Source: Crotophaga sulcirostris
Lineage: Eukaryota; Chordata; Aves; Cuculiformes; Crotophagidae
NCBI GenBank assembly: GCA_013397455.1
Contig: VYZB01000015.1
Span: forward strand, 2,084,539 to 2,148,538
DNA length: 64,000 bases
Reading direction: 5' to 3'
Below, piece by piece: positions 25,766-36,899 of the stretch (position 1 is its first letter; each line of letters opens with the position of its first letter). The position numbers and the translations under genes were made by a program. Under the pieces are notes generated by a model. That model did no database searches. It was not told where the DNA came from and worked only from the letters and a program-made list of their open reading frames with translations.

Positions 25766-25897
25766 AGAAGACGTCAAGCACATATTTGGGTTTGTGCCTC
25801 AACTAAGAGGCGCTGCTGGCTCTGGAGATTCTGCATCTCTGAGGAAAGAAAGGCCTGACTTTGCCACAAGCTATGGTATTCTTGGAAAACACTGTGG
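25766..25897 (+). other. Exon-like segment, no family recognised
   Basis: A 132-base segment is bounded by a plausible splice acceptor (pyrimidine-rich tract ending in CTAG at 25762-25765) and a plausible donor (GTAAAT from 25898). It is open in one frame and symmetric in phase: one base completes the incoming codon and two bases begin the outgoing one. The peptide includes DVKHIFGFVPQLRGAAGSG and KERPDFATSYGILGKHCG, with a balanced composition. Two CpGs (gacgtc, ggcgct) are kept in CpG-poor surroundings. No protein family is recognised, and short open stretches with splice-like edges also occur by chance. Confidence 0.2.
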
Positions 25898-26639
25898 GTA
25901 AATTCCATAATAAAAGAAACAGAGGAATACCTGCCAAGTGTTCAGTGTTGCTCCCTCCACATGACGTATCATTTGCTCCCCTTACAGCTTAAACTTCAGT
26001 CAATTTGCCTGAGACCCTGACTTAGCTAGAAAGTGGAAAACATTGCCCACACCATCTGGGTTTGTCATGAGTGAAGCAGAAGGCAGTAATTTCAAAATGC
26101 CAGAGTCTCAGCCTTCTAAGCACTCAAACACTTGTACCTTTTTCAGTCTTACTTTGATGAAGTTGAATTTTTTTTCTCCATAAAACCACTTGTTTTCCAC
26201 AGACTGATGATATTCCATCACTAATTTCTTTTCCCACGTGCACGCACTCTGGGGTATCGTGAACTTCAAGCAAAAGTGACAGTAAGTACAAGCCTGTGGG
26301 GCCCCACATAGGCCTCTGATCTACCACTGGTGAAGACTTTCCTGACCACTTCTCGGATACATGAAAGAGGATAGTTTGTTGAAAACAGTGTTTCCCCAGA
26401 ACTCTCGCTGGACTATGTGCAGAGTTTGGCTGGAAATCTGTCACTGCTTTTGCCAGTGCTTTGTCTCACAGATGCTGGCTGGACTGGCTTTGCCTGGTTC
26501 CAGGACAGTCTCATCATGTACCATGGTCTTGTGTTGAAAATCACAAGTTTTCATTGTTTTCATGGCAAAATATCACCCTGTTACAGGGTTTGGCACACCT
26601 AATATCAGAAGAGTTGTGTAGCAAAATGTCTGGGAGACC

Positions 26640-26800
26640 CACAAACCCCCGACCAAGCAGGCTTTCCCTCCCATCTGAAGGAAGCGGTAGAAGACTGGGC
26701 ACCTTTGGTGGGTTGCAAAGCTCGTCACTCATTCGTCCACTCCTCATGGCTTCAGGACTCGCAGCTCCTGACAGCACCGATAGAGTGCCGTAACTGGCCT
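26640..26800. other. CpG-retaining block, possible retrocopy, exon or regulatory element
   Basis: Seven CpG dinucleotides lie between 26650 and 26790, far denser than in neighbouring DNA. Two overlapping frames stay open across it: plus strand 26461-26793 (containing SGRPTNPRPSRLSLPSEGSG) and minus strand 26541-26810 (containing PKVPSLLPLPSDGRESLLG). Neither matches a protein I know. Possible explanations are an old exon, a recently inserted retrocopy fragment or an unmethylated regulatory element. Confidence 0.3.
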
Positions 26801-27522
26801 TGAAACTCATTGCAGCAAGCTCAACATTTTGATTTCACTTTTTAAAGATTTAAATTAAATATTGCCATAAATTGCTTTTTAAAAAAACTTCAATTTTATT
26901 TTCCAAAAAAAAGTAGGACATATTCAGAATTTTAGAAGTTCTTGAAGAATACGATCTTCTGATTACTGAATAACATTGGACCAAAATAATGGCAGCTCAG
27001 CATCATTCATCCCACTAGTAACATGTAGAGGAGGGGAATACCATTGCTCCCAGACACCAGGGTTAAGCAGATATCATAGCCTCTCCCTAGTCTCCATCAC
27101 AAAACTACAAATAAAGGGAAACAGAAGAAGAGAGAGAGAGTGAATCCTTGTTTTTCACTTGAGTAGGTGGATCAGTGTTTGAAGCTTGAGTGAAGCTCAT
27201 TGCCTTTCTGTAAGAAAACTCTAAAAGCAACCAAAATCGAACCTCTTTTTTGCTTTTTAATCAAGTAAGAATGTAATGAATTTCATGATATGAAGTATTG
27301 ATTCTTTCTGTTGTGCTCTAAACAAGCTCCTCTAACTCAAGCTTGTTTGTTTGGTTTTTTGTTTTCATGAGAGTCGAAATCTCTGGCAAGTGCTTCGTTT
27401 CACTTTCATTCTTCCTAAGGCCATATTTTTTTACCGCAAGACAAGAATTAACTTGCAAGGTGTCAGCCCGCAAACTTTGCAGATAGTGATCTTTAAATAA
27501 GATTCTGATGAATTCACAGAGG

Positions 27523-27576
27523 ACTGGAATGAAACACCACAAAAAACTTACTGGAATGAAACACCACAAAAAACTT
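27523..27576. repeat. 27-bp perfect tandem duplication
   Basis: A 27-base unit starting ACTGGAATGAAACACCAC (27523-27549) is repeated exactly at 27550-27576. Perfect identity implies a recent event, possibly polymorphic in the population. It lies within an open frame on the minus strand that is otherwise unremarkable. Confidence 0.95.
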
Positions 27577-27807
27577 ACCTTGAAAAGCTCCAGTTTCTTA
27601 AATCAGTTTCCCCAGAGTACATTTACAGTAACTGTCACCAAAGATAGCTCATTGCTGATGAGCCTCAAATGAGCACTTCAAGTCCATGAGACAGAAAGTG
27701 CATAGGCAATCACATTAATGCTATCTAACCAAGCTAAATATCATAAGACAATTTTAATTTGCATGCTGACAAGAGCTAAATTGCAAGGTTCACCTGTAGC
27801 AAAAATA

Positions 27808-27829
27808 AATCAAAAATAAATCATTGCTT
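27808..27829. repeat. 11-bp tandem duplication (AAAATAAATCA type)
   Basis: Two adjacent copies of a unit reading CAAAAATAAAT, AT-rich, with no visible function. The exact edges are ambiguous by a few bases. Confidence 0.7.
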
Positions 27830-29104
27830 TTTCTTTTCTTAAATTAGCACCTGCCAAGTACACCATAAAAATTCTGGTCACCTAAAGAAAAACATATTCC
27901 AGAGCTAACTGTCATCATTACTTTGAATTACTTTGACTTATGATACAGAAAGCAATATTTGGTACCCTCTAGCAAAACTGTGGTCTTTTCACAGTCATCT
28001 GCGAGAAACAGTAATAGTGTTGATAAAATATGATATGTTTTTGTAATATCACAGACTTTCACATATTTGGAAAAAAATCCCTGATAACGGATTGGTTTTT
28101 TCACATTAAAATATGCATTTTTTTCACATGTGGCAGTGAATGATTAAAGTGTCAGCGTAATAAATAATGGTGCTCATGGGTACCTTCAGTTGGCTTCTTT
28201 TCCTTCAAATATTCTGGCTTTATAATATTAACACAAAATAGAAATGGCTGATAGTTTTCACTCTGTACATTGCTACTTATAAAGTTCTCTTATATAACGT
28301 GTCAGTATGTTCAGATGCATAATATAACATCGCTGACATTGACTGAAGTAACATTACCATGTACATATGACTAACACAGTTCCTTCAAGGAGCTCTAAAA
28401 AAATGTCCATGAGCTCAAGCCCTAGCTCAAGCAGTAGCATCACTTCTTTTCCAGAAAGTAATATTCCTCCTTGGGTCCAAGTCCTTCACTTTCTGATAAA
28501 CCTGCCTGCAGTTGAAAATGTTGAAGGATATTTATTAAAGGAATGTTTTTTTTTTCTGGGAGGGAGACAATTGATGGAGAAAAAACGACTCCTCAAAATC
28601 AAAGCTTTTCACAGGAACGTGCCTGTTTGAATACAAGTTCCCTCTGCGAAACATTTTTCCATATGAGAAGAAATACAGCTGTCTCCATGCTGAATTGGTT
28701 CTCTCTTGCCCCAGGATGTGTATGTATCACAGCTGGTTTATTTAATCTACTGGAATCTCCTTGTCTTTTATACTGTTTTCCCAGGAAAAAAAATGGATCT
28801 GATGGTTTCACCCTGAAACTTCAGCTTTACCTGCAGTGCCTTAGTCCAGTTAGTAAATCATCAGAGAAATTATCGGTAAACTAGTTGTTACTGGTTTCTA
28901 TACAGCCTGTTCCTTTCACACTTTTTGACTTGTTCTTAGTTTAATCGCAATACCATCTCTTTTGTATTCTTTGTCCAAGCTTTATGAATACCCTGAACCT
29001 CATTTCTCATTGAGATTAGTGCTGTAGATACAGCCATTTCAGGCAACAATGGACTCCAGAGTGCCTAGGGAGAAAAATCAGATAATATATAAGAACATTT
29101 TCCA

Positions 29105-29245
29105 TGTCATTTTCCTAATTTGCATAAATTCTTTGCTGGCTTTTGAATGCATTAATGGTAAGCATTACTGTGACTTAATTAAAATAATTCCATTAATTTG
29201 AAGCAATTGTGCCATTACATGATTTCACGTTGCATAATCAAAGAG
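29105..29245. promoter_or_regulatory. Candidate conserved noncoding element (octamer and TAAT motif cluster)
   Basis: The canonical POU octamer ATTTGCAT is at 29118-29125, followed by GCATTAATGG (29149-29158), CTTAATTAAAATAATTCCAT (29174-29193) and CATTAATTTG. Dense TAAT homeodomain core sites beside an octamer are typical of developmental enhancers in vertebrate gene deserts. Conservation itself cannot be seen from one sequence, and AT-rich DNA makes TAAT matches frequent, so this is only a candidate. Confidence 0.3.
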
Positions 29246-30881
29246 CTTTGTACTGAAATCACCCACTGGATTTTAGTATGATGAGCCCCACAGCAAAACA
29301 GAAACTGAAGTGCAACCTCCCACTTCCCTCCCCCTTCCAGAAAAGAAAATTAAAGAAAATTAGAAGTGCCCAACAAAGAATTCTTGTCTAGAAAGCAAAG
29401 AGAATCTGTATTACAATTTACAATTCAATCAGGTTTTATTGCATGGTTTCAGCTTTCAGTTGACAGTTAATTCATTTATAAACTGATATGGGGTGTTTCT
29501 TGTTATGCATTCCAGAATTTAGGTGCAATGGAGACAGAAGACCTACCATGGCATAAGAAGAAACCACACAGTGACAAACATATATATGGCAAACCTTACA
29601 CAGATATAATAATGCAATGACGCAGATGAAACAGAGGCTTTTAGTGAAAAGGCTCAAGCTTAACCTGATATTTCAGCAGTTAATAAAGTATGTATAGGTA
29701 CAAAAGAGTGGGGAATCAAGATGATAAACACTGGCTGTTCTAGCTAGAACTGTAGCATTTATCCTAACTCTGTTAGTTCATGAGATGAACTGCTTGTAAT
29801 CAGTTTCAATTTACCTGAAATCTACACATATATACCCCTAACTCACACTTTGGATCTTTTAAATGTCTGTAGATAATATAAATGCTTCACCTGTTTCTTC
29901 TAGGAATCTGTATCTACATGGAAGTTAATGTAGGCAGGAAAGATTCAGTCTGTCTCTGGAAGGATTTTAAGTACTACTCAAGTTGCCCGATAAAGAAGTA
30001 TATTCAAATTTTTGTACACCAGCCTCATGGTATGTGAAGAGATATTAGGTCAGTGGAGATTCATGCAGCAAAATCAAATGTATGCATCAACAACCTCCTG
30101 TAATCAAATATTAGAAGTTATGGTTTCATTTCTTTTCCTCTTCAACAGCAGTGAGACAGAAAGAGCAGGGAATTACCATACCCTTTTCTAACTGTCTCAT
30201 GTAGCGACAGCTGAGCCCTCACATACACAGCATTAATCTCCTTTTTAAAATTAATGAAGACTAATAAGGGAAAGTAAGCCTCCACAAGGAAAAAAAATGT
30301 TGCTTTTGTGTAAAGTTAACTCTAATAAACTACCACAAAATGCCATTCCATTGGAAAAAGTCATATACAACAACTAACTATGATATGAACTGATGAATCT
30401 TTCCAAGCAAATCAGAGAAGTGGATGAAATGATAGTTTTAACTCTTACTTTAAATAAGATTATTAATATTAAAAATTGTATGAAACTGTTGGATTATCTG
30501 AGCTAAGTGAAATCAAGTGATGGTTGACTAGAGAAAAAAATCATTAACTGAGATTTAAAGAAACTGCTACAGATACATTTTACACTACATCTGAATATTA
30601 TAAGGTTCAAATTCTGAAATGTAGAGAGACTAAAGAATAATAAAAAGAGATAATTTTTTTCTGTGGATATAGTGAAGATGTTATTTTCAGAAAAAACATC
30701 AGTTGCATATCAGTTATGGTATAAACCACACCTCAGTTTTATTTAACCAGTTGCTAGAACTTGCTCTAACAAAAGAAATGTGTCAATTAAAGAGGAGTCT
30801 GGAAGTTGTGCAACTCCTCTCAGTTAATACTGAGTCAGTCCCATCCCGTCACTGTGTAGTAATATGTAAGAATTTATATTC

Positions 30882-31004
30882 ATATATATGAATATACATA
30901 TAATTAATAGAATATACCAATATATATCAACATATATGTATATATAATAATATGAAGATCTAATAGATACATACATTCATATGTATTCATATATATTTAT
31001 ATAT
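30882..31004. repeat. AT-rich (TATA)-type low-complexity tract
   Basis: About 120 bases of degenerate TA, ATATGTAT and ATTCATAT repeats directly abut the 3' tail of the minus-strand CR1 at 31005. Similar AT-rich sites are common at LINE insertions. Alternatively, the microsatellite may have grown from the CR1 tail. Confidence 0.85.
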
Positions 31005-31522
31005 AGAATAGAATCACAGAATCATTAGGTTGGGAAGGACTTCTGAGATCATGGAGTCCAACCATAAACCTAGCACTGCCAAACCACCTCTCAACCATGT
31101 CCCTAATCACCACTTCTACACACCTTTTAAATATCTCCAGCATTGGTGACTCAATCACTTCCTTGGGAAGCCTGTTCCAATCCTTGACAGCCCTTTTGGT
31201 GAACTAATATTTCCTAATATCCAGTCTAAACCTCCCCTGGTGCAACCTGAGACTATTTCCTCTCATCCTATCACATGTTACTTCGGAGAAAAGACCAACA
31301 CTCACCTCACTAAAACCTCCTTTCTGGTAATTGTAGAGAGTGGTAAGGTTTCCCCTCAGCCTCCTTTTCTCCAGACTAAACAACTAGTTCCCTCAGCTGC
31401 TCCTTGTAAGACTTGTGCTCCAGACCCTTTACCAGCTTCATTGGCCATCTTTGCACAAGCTCCATCACCTCTGTGTCTTTCTGGTAGTGAGGAGCCCAAA
31501 ACTGAACCCAGTATTCAAGGCA
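31005..31522 (-). mobile_element. CR1 LINE, 5'-truncated, with ATTCTGTG tail
   Basis: The plus-strand start 'agaatcacagaatcatt' is the reverse complement of a CR1 tail built from ATTCTGTG repeats, followed by the antisense 3' block. Going away from the tail, the minus strand holds in reverse order the ORF2 end: 'FKRCVE', 'LPKEVIESPMLE', 'LDIRKY', then '[10 protein letters not shown]' and '[10 protein letters not shown]', up to '[20 protein letters not shown]'. Truncation is at about 31522. Many stops and frameshifts show it is inactive, and its divergence from consensus-like motifs is higher than in the copies at 7699 and 58781. Confidence 0.88.
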
Positions 31523-31559
31523 ATATATGTAGCCACTGATATCTGGTGCAAAAATTACC

Positions 31560-31647
31560 AGTTGTAGGTGATCCTGTTTTAGCAGAGGAGAGGACTAGAT
31601 GATTTACAGAGGTTTCTTCCAACCCCTATCATTCTGTGATTCTGTGA
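31560..31647 (+). mobile_element. CR1 LINE 3' end, second subfamily
   Basis: An 88-base remnant with 'ggactagatgatttacagag', 'ttcttccaacccctatc' and the tail ATTCTGTGATTCTGTG. This 3' block (Asp-'ctagatgat', 'aacccctatc') is a different CR1 subfamily from the neighbouring minus-strand copy. It lies 37 bases from the truncated end of that copy, in opposite orientation. Confidence 0.85.
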
Positions 31648-33892
31648 AAATCTGCAGGTATAAACCCATTTAAATGTATTTTTACGCTCAGCTAAATCTA
31701 TAATCCCAGTATCTACCATGTTATGTTTGTGATAAAAGCTGTACCCAGAAGCAAATACGAGAGAGCAACTGTTGCCTGTTCACCAAGTAACCATCTCAGA
31801 ACCAAATTTTTGCAAGTGCAGCTATATGTGTGATTTATCATTATCTTTTCATGCACAATAATCTCTTTCACAGTAAGAAATGTGAACAACAAATCTGGGA
31901 TCTCTGCAGTGTGGATTTGCCAGAGATCATTCATCCCAAACCAGTCTCCTATCTATCACAGCTGATATTCAGGTGGCTGAATATTTAGACAAGTGAAAGC
32001 TGGAATATTGCATCCATTTGGCTTTTGGCCAGGCATAGCATAGAATTTAATACAAGGAATTATCACATATACAAGAGAAGATGAGGAAAATTGTGCATTA
32101 ATAAGGAACTGTTTTAAAATAAGATGAAAATAGGTAGTAATGATGGGCAACTAACAAGCTGCATGAAATATATTTTTTAATTTATTTTAAAAAAGTTATG
32201 CATATCAGGACTCTGGACAGCACTCTGTGTGTCACACTGGCAGAGCCACATTGGAGTTGTCATCATTCTGATTTCAGAGACGTAGAATATTTTACCGGAC
32301 AAATTGTCTGACTTCAATATTTAGGGTAGTATTAAATACATATGAGTACAGATCTGCAGAACTTTAACAGATCTGAAGTTTCTTCTATTATGCTGGCAAT
32401 TAGAGAATATTGAGACCTGAATGTAGGAGCTGATTGTGAAATAACACCGTAACACTCATATCATAAAGAAAATTGAGTCCTACCATGCATCCAGTTTGGT
32501 ATTTCTACCAGAGACAAGCAACTGTTCTTAGGATTTTGCAGAAAAATTGATCTGGAAAACTGTGTGTTTCCAATTGCCTATTGTCAAAAAAAGATTAATT
32601 CAAGCTAGAACAAAAACAGAGCATAGTTATGAGACCCACTTAGGAATCAAAAGAAGATGTTAGCAAGACATTAAAATAATTTGACTTGGACTTGTTTTGT
32701 TTAATAGAACAAAGACCAGGGAAATATATGACTTTAAAAAAAATTATATTAGAACAATATAAAAGAGCATAAAAGATCTGTATGTTTTAAAGGGCAATGA
32801 TGGTTAAAAAAAATAGTTAAAGATTATAAATCCTTGGTGTCTGTCTTTAACTGGTTTCTAACCATCTGAGTGGTGAGTTCATTAGTTAAAACCTTCCAAC
32901 TAGAGCCCTGGGAACAAATAAATCACAAAAAAATTAGGAATTATATTGTCTAATGTGTCCAGACATTTGCATAATAAGCAAAAAAAAAATAAACGAAAAA
33001 AAAGAGGACTACACAGGGCTAATCTGAAGTAAGAACAAGATTAAGGACCATTGATACACAGTCACTTTGACTTGATCAGCTGTTTCTGTGCCAAGCTTAT
33101 TGGATGAAGGAGACTTGTCCAGGTAACCAGCTCAATCAAATATAGAGAACATAAAAGGATCAGTCCTAGCTCCCAACAACTTCCTAAGACTGACGTGCTA
33201 GGGCTACTCAGGTTTGAAATAAAACATTTCCTTTCTTAGCACATGTCACTGGAACTACATTGCAAACTCTGACTATCCTTTCTTGCAGTTAATCTATTTC
33301 TTCTCCCAGATGCTACTGAGTTATAACAGTGTATTTCATAGGATTGGTTTCAGTCTTTTCAGTATCCCGAATATAAGATCCTGGCATCCAGTCTGAAAGC
33401 AGAGCATCCCAATTTCCTCACATTCCAATATGAGGTTTTTCCATAGAAACAGTGCAGAGGAATTTTAAATTAATTAGAGGGGAAGATATCAGTGTTTTGA
33501 ATGTAAGTATCTAAAAGGTGCTTAGAGTACCGATGCAGGATTTTAAGAAAGCACTGATGTCCGCAGCCTATCCTGATGTCAATATGCTAGACTTTGAATG
33601 AGTAGAAAGAGACACAAAATAGATGCTAATTTTGGACCACGATCAGAAAAAAATAGAGAACAGAAGCTTTTCTAAGTATGAAATTTGAAAGGAAAGACAT
33701 TAGACCAATAAACGTGCTAAAAACAGAGAGACAAATTCTACCAAAGCATTAGAAAAAAGATCACAAGAAGTATCTGACGACAGGCAAATGGGGTCATTGA
33801 GACAACACTGGAACAAGGAAGCCCTGCTGACCAAATAAGCACAGCAGCAAATCTTATGGTTGTAATGAGTGTCAATGAGCATCAATGAGATT
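31648..33892. other. Unique noncoding DNA
   Basis: No gene, RNA gene or repeat is recognised. The sequence is AT-rich with many short A runs, and open frames are under 75 codons. Confidence 0.65.
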
Positions 33893-34101
33893 CGTACTAG
33901 TACCAAAATTATTTAATATCTTAATTAGTGACGTAGAAAACGGGATTGAGTGTGCTTTCAGCAAGTTTGTAGATGACACCAAGCTATGTGGTACTGTTGA
34001 TTCACTGGAGGGAAAGGATGCCCTTCAGAGTGATCTTGACAGGTTTGGGTAGTGTACCTGTGTGAACCTTCTGAAGTTCAAGAAGGTCAGGCACAAGGAC
34101 T
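33893..34101 (+). mobile_element. CR1 LINE internal RT fragment with altered catalytic motif
   Basis: The translation gives LVPKLFNILISDVENGIEC, then SKFVDDTKL and VNLLKFKKVRH. This is the CR1 reverse transcriptase palm region around motif C, where the family normally reads FADD. Here the codons at 33966-33977 read FVDD, and a stop (TAG) follows soon after RFG. Both ends are truncated and no 3' tail is present, so this is either an internal remnant of an old insertion or a piece cut by later deletions. Confidence 0.85.
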
Positions 34102-35899
34102 TACATATTCATTGTGTCTGCTTTAAAAGCAGGATAAAAAGTGATGGGCTGTCCTTGACTTGAGCCTCCAACTTGTTTTTCCAGAAGTTCATAATGCACT
34201 GCAGGGAATTTGTACATAGTGTTTAAAATTGTAATAAACTTGTCCGGGACTCCATAAAATTCTTCACCTTTGCATAGTAGTCCCTGAAACAGCTGGCTTT
34301 GAAAACTTAATGAATACCAAGACACTAACTATCAGCTTGCACACTTTAGTTTAGTGCAGCTTTAGCATCTTCTGAGAACATGTATTTCTTTACCATCTGT
34401 TTATTTTAAAAATACCTTTTATTCTGGTATTTATTTACCTTGCATCATGACTTTACTCATTACAACTCCGTCAGGTTCCTGGGGTGTATGTTGCTGGGTC
34501 CCATTAATTTGTGTGTGTTCAGGCTCCTCAGGTTATCATGAATCAGGTGACAGTCATGCCCACAGCACGGCAGAATTAAGGTCTGTCAGTTTTTTGAGGG
34601 GCTGAGTGAAGGCGCTTGCTGACCATGTGTTGAAGGCAGCTGGAAAGAGAACAGCTGCAATCACTTTCAATTTTCAACAAATTATATATTTTTAAAAATC
34701 AAAATAATTGTTATCTTCTGCATGATGACACTTAGCTGGGGGAATTAAGCAACTATTTGTTACAAAACAGTTCAAATTGAGTCCACCTGGGAATTGCAGC
34801 CAAGCTAAGAAAGCCAAAGCAAAGGTTTACTCTGCTATAAGTTAGCAAGACAGTTCTTGATAAATGAAAAGACTTTTGGAACTAGAAGTTTATGTAACAG
34901 GCTAGATAAAATGTACCATAAATTGATTGAGTTTATAGAGTTTTTAATATATTTAGAGTAGGAGGATTATGCATGACAGTAAAGCTGATGGAAGAAAAAA
35001 TGATGAGGGTAAATTTACTGTGTTAATGAACTCAAGCTATACCAGCAGGAGTGCTTTCAACTAGCCTGTGTGCTAACCAGCCCCATTCATGACACATAGG
35101 CATTTGGCCTGGTCTTGCAGGAGTTTAAAACCTATACTGCTACTGTTCCTTTTTTAACATAAAATATTGTGAATAAAGTAGAAAATGTTTTGATTATCTG
35201 TAATGATACCTTACAATTTTCTAAGGCTTTTTGGGTTACACTCAAACTAGAGCAAAGCATGAAGCAAGTAGAAACAAAATTCATTACTTTCAGTGATCAC
35301 TGTGACTCTTCTACAATCACAGATTTACCCACTGACAGAGGAAGTCTTCTCCAGAGGGTTCAGATCTCTGTAAGGACTAGCTGTGATTTAAACAACAGAT
35401 CGTCCTTTAATTTCCTATAAATTGAAATTGTTTAAAAGATCCTGCAACAGGAAAGAGTACTCAGGAGAAACAGAGATACAAGAAAACTAACTGCATTTCC
35501 AGCTTATAAGCATTTAAAAATTTGGGTTTAAGCCCACAAGACTTACCCCAGGGTGCTGCTCTCATATCTCAATACATCTTTACTGTCACATTTCTCTTAG
35601 AGAAAAGGAGACTTTCTCCTCATTAAATGAGTTGAAGGGGGAGGAGGTTTTATGATGTTTGTCTCAGGTGGTGAATAAAAATAAGGCACTCATTTATAAA
35701 ATTCTTTGCAGAATTTGGACACTAAAACATGCTGCATGGGTTCAGAAGAACATACCTTAGCACAAGCAAATGAATGGGAATACGGAATTATGTATCCAAA
35801 TTGTGCTATTGGCTCTTAGTATCACATAAAATATTATTAGTTAGAGAGAAAAAATGAGGAATGCACAGAAGAATAGAAAGTTTGGAAGATATATGCTGC
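34102..35899. other. Unique noncoding DNA
   Basis: No gene or repeat is recognised. A plus-strand frame of 83 codons at 35169-35420 has no known motif. Confidence 0.6.
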
Positions 35900-36072
35900 A
35901 GGAGTAAGATCAGCCTGGAGGGAGGGATTGGTATTAGTTCTGGCATGGGCCACAGGCAGTGTTTAGCTGTACACGATGTCCCTAAATGCTACCTCCTACT
36001 GCCACTGCTGGTGTCGTAAAACCGGGCTAGACAGACCATTGGTCTGGCCTAGTAACGTTTTTCTTCGGTTCT
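35900..36072 (+). mobile_element. Probable ancient CR1/L3-type LINE or related SINE 3' end
   Basis: The end 'ccgggctagacagaccattg' + 'gtctggcctagtaac' + 'gttttcttcggttct' closely follows the widespread amniote repeat ending 'gggctagatggaccattggt' + 'ctgacccagtatggc' + 'ttcttatgttc', known from CR1/L3-like elements of turtles, crocodilians and mammals. The upstream bases 35900-36000 are less clear. The element is old and diverged. Confidence 0.55.
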
Positions 36073-36139
36073 GACAACTTGTTAATTTTTCATTACTGAC
36101 TGCAACATGAAGTTTGGAAAATGCTAAGGAAATCTGCCA

Positions 36140-36570
36140 GTGAAACACAGCTGTCTGCCAATGCAGGATGAGAACAGGCTAACAAACAAGAAAGATCTGG
36201 GTAACCTCAAGGATGGCAGCAACAGAAGCATCATCAAACTTATTAACACAAGAATAAAAACTCATTAATATTTTGCTAAGGATTTTTTTTTTAAACAATA
36301 GTTCAATACTGGACAATGACAAAGTACTGTAAAGACTCAAAAGGATGCAGCCATGAAAATGTAAATGTTATTATAGCAGAAGCATCTTCAATGGAAGTGG
36401 GAACGTATTAATGCTATCTTAGCTGCACTTCTCTGGAATATTTTTGGACATTCCAGACACTTGTGTTCAATAAAGATTGACTCACGTGGTACTTGTTTCA
36501 AGGAAGTGTTATTAGGATGCTCAGAGGAACAGCATACTCATCTTATGAGAGAAGGCCAAAATTATTCCTA
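36140..36570 (+). mobile_element. Possible ancient CR1 remnant (RT C-terminal region)
   Basis: The segment 36510-36560 ('aggatgctcagaggaacagc', 'tcatcttatgagagaaggcc') parallels the CR1 stretch 'aggatgatcagaggaatgga' + 'cttatgagag' that follows the RT core, and 36445-36480 could match the preceding part. Similarity further upstream (agatctgggtaacc) is weak. No open frame survives. This is a judgement from pattern and needs a profile search. Confidence 0.4.
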
Positions 36571-36899
36571 AATTGCAGTCACAGAAGATGAAACAGTGCT
36601 GTGTAGGAATACCAGCTTTAACCTAGTAAGCTTGGGTACTGTCAACAGTCCAATTTTAACAATAAATAGTTCGGTGTGGGCTAAATTACTGTCAAGACTG
36701 CTACCCACACTCAAGCTATATAATTAAAAGCTGCTCATATATCTCTACTCTTCATCCCAGTCACAATAGCAGCAAAAAGAACAATAGATATTAGGTTTTC
36801 TACAAGAGTGTCATTAACCTAAAGAAGCCTAGTTTGTTAGCTTCATAAAAAAATGCAAATAAAAATAAAACTGGGAGGAGATAAAATTGCTCTGAAAAA

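Larger units (their letters stand above)
22308..30881. other. Noncoding DNA with a few exon-like or conserved-looking blocks
   Basis: No recognised gene or interspersed repeat. The blocks that stand out are listed separately: 25766-25897 (exon-like), 26640-26800 (CpG-retaining), 27523-27576 and 27808-27829 (tandem duplications) and 29105-29245 (homeodomain/POU motif cluster). The remainder is AT-rich and featureless to the eye. Confidence 0.6.

Noticed and set aside
26124..26444. 106-codon open frame on the minus strand
   Set aside because: No recognisable motif, length within chance, and no splice-like edges or CpG enrichment as distinct as in the block downstream.
28599..28811. Minus-strand frame overlapping the 28.5 kb frames
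   Set aside because: Shadow-like overlap with no motif.
28367..28884. Two overlapping plus-strand frames of 87 and 113 codons, one with a serine-rich start
   Set aside because: The serine run comes from a local 'agctcaagc' repeat. There is no family similarity, and the two phases compete over the same DNA.
31240..31539. 99-codon open frame on the plus strand
   Set aside because: It is the antisense shadow of the minus-strand CR1 at 31005-31522.
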